DNA of 10,845 nt from Anaerolineaceae bacterium (GTDB lineage Bacteria > Chloroflexota > Anaerolineae > Anaerolineales > Anaerolineaceae): assembly GCA_021107195.1 (NCBI GenBank), contig JAIOTF010000252.1, forward strand, positions 1 to 10,845, in the 5' to 3' direction. Of the stretch, positions 6,077 to 10,845 are shown one piece after another. The translations under genes and the position numbers were made by a program. Below the pieces are notes generated by a model. The model was not told where the DNA came from. It saw nothing but the letters and a program-made list of their open reading frames with translations, and made no database searches. Within the stretch, counting starts at the first letter, position 1; each line of letters begins with the position of its first letter.

Positions 6077-6095
6077 TAGTGTAATTTATACACTA
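6077..6095 (+). promoter_or_regulatory. 19-bp palindromic operator over the predicted transcription start
   Basis: TAGTGTAATTTATACACTA has two perfect 7-bp arms (6077-6083 and 6089-6095) around ATTTA. It lies right after the -10 and covers the expected transcription start, the classic position for a repressor. Its inner part reads GT-N7-AC (GT 6081-6082, AC 6090-6091), which as I recall is the core shared by binding sites of NrtR, the Nudix-related repressor of NAD salvage genes. The downstream gene is nicotinamidase-like, which makes that link plausible. It is inference from a short motif. Confidence 0.6.
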
Positions 6096-6110
6096 ACAAG
6101 GACGCCTGTA

Positions 6111-6815
6111 ATGAATACGCTACAACAACAAGCTGAACCTTTTCTGCCCTACCTTGAGAACTGGCTGGAAAGCCGCCCCGGTCTGCCCCTGGCAGAAGCC
6201 GCAGCCGCCCCGGATGAGATCGCCATTTTCTCCGTGGACGTGATCAAAGGCTTTTGCAGCACCGGCCCGCTGGCCAGCCCGCGCGTGGCGGCCATTATCG
6301 AGCCCGTCGTGCAGCTCATGCAGACCGCCTGGGAAGGCGGCATGCGCCACATCGTCCTCACCCAGGACAGCCACGAGCCGGATGCCGTGGAATTTGGAGC
6401 CTTCCCGCCGCACTGCCTGCGCGGCAGCGAAGAAGCGGAAACCGTAAACGAAATTGCATCCCTGCCTTTCTTTGATAAAATGATCCTTATCGAAAAAAAT
6501 TCGATCGATTCCGCCCTCAATACCGGACTGGATGCCTGGCTGGATGCGCACCCGCAGGTCAAGACCTGCATCGTGGTCGGCGACTGCACCGACCTGTGCA
6601 CCTACCAGCTTGCGATGCACCTGCGGCTGGATGCCAATGCCCGCCAGCTTGAACGGCGGGTGATCGTGCCCATCGATTGCGTGGACACCTACGATACTCC
6701 ACTGGCCGTCGCCGAAAAACTGGGTATCTTCCCCCACCCGGGCGATCTGTTGCATGCCACCTTCCTTTATCACATGGCTGTGAACGGCATTGAGGTTGTG
6801 AAACATATCAAATAG
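6111..6815 (+). CDS. Isochorismatase-family cysteine hydrolase, nicotinamidase-like
   Basis: Cytoplasmic hydrolase of 234 residues. Nicotinamidases convert nicotinamide to nicotinate and ammonia for NAD salvage. The catalytic triad can be read: D43 (FSVDVIKGF), K129 (LIEKNSIDS) and nucleophile C163 (VVGDCTDLCTYQ). Metal ligands typical of true nicotinamidases also appear: D86-x-H88 (LTQDSHEPD) and H101 (FPPHC). These favour nicotinamidase over a plain isochorismatase, which lacks the metal site. The family's usual glycine-cis-peptide region before the nucleophile is replaced by an unremarkable strand that I could not resolve. The start ATG 6111 has AAGGA 8 nt upstream. Upstream lies a promoter with a palindromic operator. 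A REP-like element separates it from the next gene by 89 bp, so they are probably not cotranscribed by design. The symbol pncA would fit if activity were shown; I leave it unassigned. Confidence 0.83.
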   Translation: MNTLQQQAEPFLPYLENWLESRPGLPLAEAAAAPDEIAIFSVDVIKGFCSTGPLASPRVAAIIEPVVQLMQTAWEGGMRHIVLTQDSHEPDAVEFGAFPPHCLRGSEEAETVNEIASLPFFDKMILIEKNSIDSALNTGLDAWLDAHPQVKTCIVVGDCTDLCTYQLAMHLRLDANARQLERRVIVPIDCVDTYDTPLAVAEKLGIFPHPGDLLHATFLYHMAVNGIEVVKHIK

Positions 6816-6825
6816 AATCGATTCC

Positions 6826-6897
6826 TTGTAATGACGACTTTAGTCGTTACCATCTTATGAGTACAAAGGTCTGTAACGACTGAAGTCGTTACTACAA
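6826..6897. repeat. REP/MITE-like two-hairpin element, copy 1
   Basis: The element carries near-perfect terminal inverted repeats: TTGTAATGACGAC (6826-6838) against GTCGTTACTACAA (6885-6897), 11 of 13 matching. Each end folds on itself. TGACGAC-TTTA-GTCGTTA (6832-6849) makes a 7-bp stem with one G-T pair. GTAACGACTGAAGTCGTTAC (6873-6892) makes a perfect 8-bp stem. About 22 bp of unrelated sequence lies between the two hairpins. It fills most of the gap between the nicotinamidase-like gene and the metallophosphoesterase gene and ends 7 bp before the latter's ATG. Similar architecture recurs at 7943-8007. Confidence 0.78.
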
Positions 6898-6904
6898 AAT
6901 AATT

Positions 6905-7909
6905 ATGAAGCGTTATTATCTCTGCCTGCCCCTGTTGATCCTGCTGGCCGCCTGCGCTCCTGCCGCGGACAGTATACCCGCGCCCACGACAATGCCCAGC
7001 GCCACGCGGCAGGCCAGTCCGACGCTGACATTCACCCCTTTACCCACTGCCACACCAACCCCAACAGCAACAACGACTCAAACGCCGACCGCCACCCCGG
7101 CTGTACTGGTCGGAGCGGGCGATATTGCTATCTGCGGCCAGGAAGGGGATGACCAGACCGCAGCCCTGCTGGACGAGATTCCAGGCGTGATCTTCACCAC
7201 GGGTGACAATGTCAATGAAGACGCCACCCTGTACCAATTTGAGCGCTGTTTTGACCCATCATGGGGTCGCCACAAAGACCGCATCCGCCCTGCAGCCGGC
7301 AACCACGAATACAAAGTGGATCACGCTGCCGACTATTTCACCTATTTTGGTGAAGCCGCCGGACAGATCCGCGAGGGTTGGTACAGCTACGACGCGGGCG
7401 ACTGGCATATCATTGTGCTCAATTCGGCCTGCCTGTGGATCAACGGCTGCGGGCCAAGCTCCCCGCAGGTGGCCTGGCTGCAGGAAGACCTGGCAGCACA
7501 TTCCAATGACTGCACCCTGGCATACTGGCACGACCCGCGCTGGAGCTCCGGTCTGGGCGGCAGCTCGCACTGGCTGGACGCTTTCTGGCAAGAGCTGTAC
7601 GCCGCCGGGGTGGAGGTGGTGATCAGCAGCGATGACCACAACTACGAACGCTTTGCCCCGCAAGACCCGCAGGGAAACCTCGACCCGGAATTTGGCATCC
7701 GCCAGTTCGTGGTCGGCACCGGCGGCGCAAGCCAGCGTCCCTTCAACCGCATTCTGGAGAACAGCGAAGTGCACAATTCCGGCACTTACGGGGTGCTCAA
7801 ATTCAGCCTGTATTTCGATCATTACGGATGGGAATTTGTGCCTGTGGAGGGGGGAATCTTCACCGACTCGGGCAGTGGCACCTGTCATCCAGCGCCTGAT
7901 TTGAAGTGA
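6905..7909 (+). CDS. Lipoprotein metallophosphoesterase (calcineurin-like / purple acid phosphatase-like)
   Basis: This 334-residue exported lipoprotein has signal peptide 1-16 with lipobox LLAAC (Cys17), a Thr/Pro-rich linker (about 20-65, TPTPT repeats) and a metallophosphoesterase domain (about 67-316). Dinuclear metal motifs are GAGDIAICG (D73), TTGDN (D101, N102), GNHEY (N133, H134), YWHDP (H209) and DDHNYERF (H245). Cell-surface phosphate-monoester or diester hydrolysis is the expected activity. Two motifs differ from the relatives I recall. The usual WHHP reads WHDP, and the usual SGHDHNYERF reads SSDDHNYERF, so a normally metal-binding first His of GHxH is Asp243. The start ATG 6905 gives a perfect signal peptide but has no ribosome binding site, since the repeat element ends just before it. 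No terminator is evident, and a second repeat copy follows 33 bp downstream. Confidence 0.88.
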   Translation: MKRYYLCLPLLILLAACAPAADSIPAPTTMPSATRQASPTLTFTPLPTATPTPTATTTQTPTATPAVLVGAGDIAICGQEGDDQTAALLDEIPGVIFTTGDNVNEDATLYQFERCFDPSWGRHKDRIRPAAGNHEYKVDHAADYFTYFGEAAGQIREGWYSYDAGDWHIIVLNSACLWINGCGPSSPQVAWLQEDLAAHSNDCTLAYWHDPRWSSGLGGSSHWLDAFWQELYAAGVEVVISSDDHNYERFAPQDPQGNLDPEFGIRQFVVGTGGASQRPFNRILENSEVHNSGTYGVLKFSLYFDHYGWEFVPVEGGIFTDSGSGTCHPAPDLK

Positions 7910-7942
7910 GTGTGTGCCGTACGGTGAGCTTACCAATTTACC

Positions 7943-8007
7943 ATTGTAGTAACCACTTTAGTGGTTATGTCGTGTACTTCAATAACGAATAAATTCGTTA
8001 CTACAAT
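7943..8007. repeat. REP/MITE-like two-hairpin element, copy 2
   Basis: Perfect 11-bp terminal inverted repeats ATTGTAGTAAC (7943-7953) and GTTACTACAAT (7997-8007) enclose two hairpins. These are TAACCAC-TTTA-GTGGTTA (7950-7967) and TAACGAAT-AA-ATTCGTTA (7983-8000). Overall length, end sequence (TTGTAGTAAC) and hairpin order match copy 1 at 6826-6897, while the stem interiors differ in a paired way. It lies in the 8169-gene upstream region, 33 bp after the metallophosphoesterase stop. Confidence 0.8.
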
Positions 8008-8082
8008 TGGCAGACATCATGCGGTAAGTTTGAAACACGCTCAAGGCGTGGTATGTTTCCCAATCACCCGATCCCTGATCAA

Positions 8083-8112
8083 CTGATAACGCCCGCTCGA
8101 TAATGGTATACT
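8083..8112 (+). promoter_or_regulatory. Extended -10 promoter upstream of the fusion gene
   Basis: TATACT (8107-8112) is preceded by TGG, giving an extended -10 element. CTGATA (8083-8088) matches four of six -35 positions at 18-nt spacing. The predicted start near 8119 leaves about 50 nt of leader to GTG 8169 but too little for a TTG start at 8130, so it helps fix the start codon. The rest of the upstream gap (8008-8082) contains a 5-bp hairpin, CACGC-TCAAG-GCGTG (8036-8050), and nothing else I can name. Confidence 0.5.
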
Positions 8113-8151
8113 AATTTTCGCTGGCAGCATTGCCGGTATATTCTACATCTC

Positions 8152-8160
8152 AGGATCAGG
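8152..8160 (+). promoter_or_regulatory. Ribosome binding site selecting GTG 8169
   Basis: AGGATCAGG ends 8 nt before GTG 8169. The in-frame TTG at 8130 has no purine-rich site upstream. The 13 extra residues it would add are not typical of the methyltransferase domain, so GTG 8169 is preferred. Confidence 0.5.
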
Positions 8161-8168
8161 TACAACCC

Positions 8169-9620
8169 GTGAGCAACCCGTACAAAGGCGACCTTAGATT
8201 TTTAAGCTACCAGCAAGAACGCATCTCCCATTGGGATTTCATTGCGGACAATTTCCAAACCTTCCGCAGTCTCAGCGGCCAGTATTATCATCAACGAATC
8301 AACCAGTTATATCAATGGATGGTTCCACCCGGCAAGCGCATCCTGGAGATCGGCTGCGGTACCGGCGACCTGCTGGCGTCCTTGCAGCCAGACCACGGCG
8401 TGGGCATTGATTTTTCCAGTGGAATGATCAATATTGCCCAGGAGCGTCATCCGGAACTGCATTTCGTGCAAGGCGACGCCCACGAACTACAACTTGATGG
8501 CTCGTTTGACTTTATCATCCTCTCGGATGTGATCAATGACCTGTGGGATGTTCAAGCCGTTTTTGAACAGCTTCAAGCCCTGATCACCCCCTCCTCCCGT
8601 ATCCTGATCAATTATTACAGCCGCCTGTGGGAAATGCCCCTGAAAGCAGCCGCCGGGTTGAAGCGTGCCCATCCCCATCTCTATCAAAACTGGCTCACGC
8701 CGGAAGATGTACAAAACCTGCTTTATCTGGCAGGGTTTGAAGTCATCCGCCGCAGTCAGGAGATCATGCTGCCCTTCCCCCTGCCGTTGATCACGCCTTT
8801 TTTCAATCGCTTCCTGGTGCGGCTGTGGCCCTTCAAACATCTGGCCCTGACCAATTTCACCATGGCCCGCCCCCGACCCAGCCCCCGCGAAGAAGATAAT
8901 CTGCCGCTGGTCACGGTTGTCGTTCCAGCCCGCAATGAAGCCGGAAACATCCGGGCCATCTTTGAACGCGTACCCGAGATGGGGCGTGGCACAGAGTTGA
9001 TTTTTGTGGAAGGTCATTCCAGCGACAACACCTTCGAAACCATCGAATCCGTGATGAAGGAATACCCCCAGCGCCCGGCACGCCTGATGCGCCAGACCGG
9101 CAAGGGCAAAGGCGATGCGGTGCGCCTGGGATACAACGAAGCCAGCGGCGATATCCTGATGATCCTTGACGCCGATCTGACCGTGCCCCCCGAAGACCTG
9201 CCGCGTTTCTATGATGCCATCGTCAGCGGCAAGGGTGATTTCATCAATGGCGTGCGTCTCGTCTATCCCATGGAAAAAGATGCCATGCGCTTCTTCAACT
9301 TCCTGGGCAACAAAGTTTTCAGTTTGATCTTCACCTGGCTTTTAGGCCAGCCGATCAAAGACTCGCTGTGCGGCACAAAAGTGCTGTGGAAATCGGATTA
9401 TGATAACCTGGCAGCCAACCGCAGTTACTTTGGCGACTTTGACCCCTTTGGCGATTTCGACCTGCTCTTCGGGGCTGCAAAACTGAACTTGAAAATTGTC
9501 GACTTGCCGGTGCGCTATCGTGAACGCACCTATGGCGACACCAATATCCAACGCTGGAAACACGGCTGGTTATTACTGCGCATGGTGATCTTTGCCGCCC
9601 GCCGTCTAAAATTTATCTGA
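8169..9620 (+). CDS. Bifunctional SAM-dependent methyltransferase / family 2 glycosyltransferase fusion
   Basis: This 483-residue protein joins two domains. Residues about 15-205 form a class I methyltransferase: motif I ILEIGCGTGDLLASL (58-72), acidic strand VGIDFSSGM (78-86), QGDAHEL (101-107) and FDFIILSDVINDLWD (113-127). Residues about 246-455 form a GT-A glycosyltransferase: VTVVVPARNEAGN (248-260), GKGKGDAVRLGYNEASGD (311-328), the metal-binding LDADLTVPPEDL (333-344), and the acceptor-side block GQPIKDSLCGTKVLWKSD (393-410) typical of dolichol-phosphate-mannose-like GT2 enzymes. A hydrophobic stretch near the C-terminus (WLLLRMVIFAARRLKFI) may touch the membrane. The likely role is making or modifying a cell-envelope or prenyl-linked sugar, with the sugar and acceptor unknown. 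The architecture is one I have seen annotated in bacteria, so it is not an assembly chimera by necessity. xseA follows 9 nt later. Confidence 0.88.
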   Translation: MSNPYKGDLRFLSYQQERISHWDFIADNFQTFRSLSGQYYHQRINQLYQWMVPPGKRILEIGCGTGDLLASLQPDHGVGIDFSSGMINIAQERHPELHFVQGDAHELQLDGSFDFIILSDVINDLWDVQAVFEQLQALITPSSRILINYYSRLWEMPLKAAAGLKRAHPHLYQNWLTPEDVQNLLYLAGFEVIRRSQEIMLPFPLPLITPFFNRFLVRLWPFKHLALTNFTMARPRPSPREEDNLPLVTVVVPARNEAGNIRAIFERVPEMGRGTELIFVEGHSSDNTFETIESVMKEYPQRPARLMRQTGKGKGDAVRLGYNEASGDILMILDADLTVPPEDLPRFYDAIVSGKGDFINGVRLVYPMEKDAMRFFNFLGNKVFSLIFTWLLGQPIKDSLCGTKVLWKSDYDNLAANRSYFGDFDPFGDFDLLFGAAKLNLKIVDLPVRYRERTYGDTNIQRWKHGWLLLRMVIFAARRLKFI

Positions 9621-9629
9621 GGCTTATGT

Positions 9630-10845
9630 ATGCTCCAGCCTGACCTGTTTGCTTCCCATACCCCCGCTGCACTGACCGTGACAGACCTCACGCGCTATAT
9701 CCGTGAAGTGCTCGAAGAAGACCCGGTGTTGATGAACGTACGCGTCGAGGGTGAAATTTCCAATCTCTCGCGGCCGCGATCCGGGCACATCTACTTCACC
9801 CTCAAGGACGCCGGCGCCTCCATTCGCTGCGTTATCTGGCGCAGCGCTGCGGCCCGTATCCCCCACGACCTGCAAAACGGCATCGCTGTCGAAGCACATG
9901 GCTCGATCGGCGTGTATGAAGCTGGCGGCCAGTACCAATTGTATGTGCGCAGCGTGCACCCGGCCGGTGAGGGACAGCTATATCAGGAATTCTTGCGGCT
10001 CAAAGCGCAACTGGAAGCCGAAGGGCTATTTGACCCGGAACAAAAACGGCAAATTCCAGCCCAACCGCACAAGATCGGCATTGTTACCTCAATCAACGCC
10101 GCTGCTCTGCAAGACATGCTGAACACCCTGCAAAACCGTTACCCCCTGGTGGAAGTCCTATTGGCTCCCGCCTCTGTGCAAGGCAAAGTCGCCCCGGCCG
10201 AGATCGTGCGCAGCATCCACGCCCTCAACCGCCGGGAGGATATTGATGTGATCCTGGTGGCGCGTGGCGGTGGCTCTCTGGAAGACCTGTGGTGCTTCAA
10301 TGACGAACGCGTGGTACGGGCGATTGCCGCTTCAACCATTCCGGTCATCACCGGGGTGGGACACGAAACAGACTTTACCCTGTCAGATTTCGCCGCCGAC
10401 CTGCGTGCTCCTACCCCCACGGCGGCGGCCGTGCTGGCCACGCCAGACGTGCGCGACCTGCAGGAAGCGCTGCAAGGGAATGTTTACCGTCTTAACTACA
10501 CGTTCCAGGCCATTCTGGAGTTTGAAGCAGACCGCCTGCAGGTGCTATATAACCGTCTGGAACGCGTCTCGCCCATCTATCAAATCCAAAGCGACCGTCA
10601 GCGCCTGGATGAAATGGAAGAACGCACCGGCCGCGCCCTGCGCCACATCCTTGACCTGCGCCACACGCGCATCCAGGGCCTTACTGAACGATTGCAAGCC
10701 CTCAACCCGGAAGCCGTGCTGAAGCGCGGCTATGCCATCGTCAGCCTGGACGACAGAACACTCGTGCGCAGCGTGCAGCAAGTAAAGGTCAACGAAGATA
10801 TTCATATCCAACTGAGCGATGGCGAAATCGATGCCCGTACCCACA
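9630..10845 (+). CDS. xseA: Exodeoxyribonuclease VII large subunit (3' end outside window)
   Basis: The frame is open from ATG 9630 to the window edge, 405 codons without a stop. With the small subunit XseB the enzyme degrades single-stranded DNA to oligonucleotides. The order is an N-terminal OB-fold (about 15-112, LTVTDLTRYIREVLEEDPVL and VEGEISNLSRPRSGHIYFTL), the catalytic domain (about 125-270), a long helical region (about 275-360), and the LKRGYAIV strand (364-371) that begins the C-terminal segment. Residues equivalent to the E. coli essential set are kept: D162, R212 (ARGGGSLEDLW), H245 and D248 (GVGHETDFT). The segment that usually reads TSPTGAA is TSINAAALQDMLNTLQNRYP here, with several changes. 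The ribosome binding site GAGG (9619-9622) overlaps the TGA of the preceding fusion gene, 7 nt from ATG. The two are thus likely cotranscribed and translationally coupled, although functionally unrelated. Only the last part of the C-terminus is missing, and xseB may follow. Confidence 0.93.
   Translation, partial: MLQPDLFASHTPAALTVTDLTRYIREVLEEDPVLMNVRVEGEISNLSRPRSGHIYFTLKDAGASIRCVIWRSAAARIPHDLQNGIAVEAHGSIGVYEAGGQYQLYVRSVHPAGEGQLYQEFLRLKAQLEAEGLFDPEQKRQIPAQPHKIGIVTSINAAALQDMLNTLQNRYPLVEVLLAPASVQGKVAPAEIVRSIHALNRREDIDVILVARGGGSLEDLWCFNDERVVRAIAASTIPVITGVGHETDFTLSDFAADLRAPTPTAAAVLATPDVRDLQEALQGNVYRLNYTFQAILEFEADRLQVLYNRLERVSPIYQIQSDRQRLDEMEERTGRALRHILDLRHTRIQGLTERLQALNPEAVLKRGYAIVSLDDRTLVRSVQQVKVNEDIHIQLSDGEIDARTH

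Noticed and set aside
6120..6806. Minus-strand open frame of 228 codons across the nicotinamidase-like gene
   Set aside because: Composition (many His, Gly, Gln, low hydrophobic pattern) and lack of motifs mark it as an antisense shadow of a GC-rich gene.
6905..7909. Metallophosphoesterase gene as cargo of a composite transposon
   Set aside because: The flanking elements are 65-72 bp, encode no transposase and show no target-site duplication around the pair; independent intergenic insertions explain them better.

Overview
The window looks like chromosomal DNA of a Chloroflexota bacterium, most likely class Anaerolineae. This is inferred from gene style: Thr/Pro-rich linkers on exported proteins, a CAP plus LysM surface protein, a lipoprotein metallophosphatase, and close resemblance of several products to that group as I remember it. 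No rRNA, tRNA, CRISPR array, insertion sequence or phage gene was seen.

Layout. 1-364: C-terminal part of a plus-strand membrane protein. 365-592: a strong palindromic hairpin and a three-copy 15-bp tandem repeat. 593-1170: an NADPH-dependent FMN reductase-like gene broken by an in-frame TGA and a one-base frameshift about 40 bp later. 1171-1319: convergent junction with a hairpin terminator. 1320-5810: five minus-strand genes. In transcription order they are a class I methyltransferase, a two-TM zinc-ribbon protein, a CAP-LysM secreted or anchored protein, an AbgA-like M20 amidohydrolase, and a DUF1028 (Ntn-hydrolase-like) protein. The first four are closely spaced and may form one operon. 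The DUF1028 gene has its own near-consensus sigma-70-type promoter (TTGACA, 17 bp, TATGAT) overlapped by a perfect palindrome.

5811-6110 is the divergent control region. It holds a long imperfect hairpin, two degenerate direct repeats, and a plus-strand promoter followed by a 19-bp perfect-arm operator directly upstream of an isochorismatase/nicotinamidase-like gene (6111-6815). Next comes a lipoprotein metallophosphoesterase (6905-7909) bracketed by two copies of a two-hairpin REP/MITE-like element whose stems vary with compensatory changes. The last part is a promoter, a methyltransferase-glycosyltransferase fusion (8169-9620), and, 9 nt behind it, the exonuclease VII large subunit gene xseA, which runs off the window end.

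Functionally this is mostly an ordinary housekeeping and accessory region, not one coherent new system. The items most worth a second look are the covarying intergenic hairpin elements, the candidate NAD-linked operator before the nicotinamidase-like gene, the altered metal-ligand motifs in the metallophosphoesterase, the altered catalytic-domain motif in XseA, and the double-lesion FMN reductase pseudogene.
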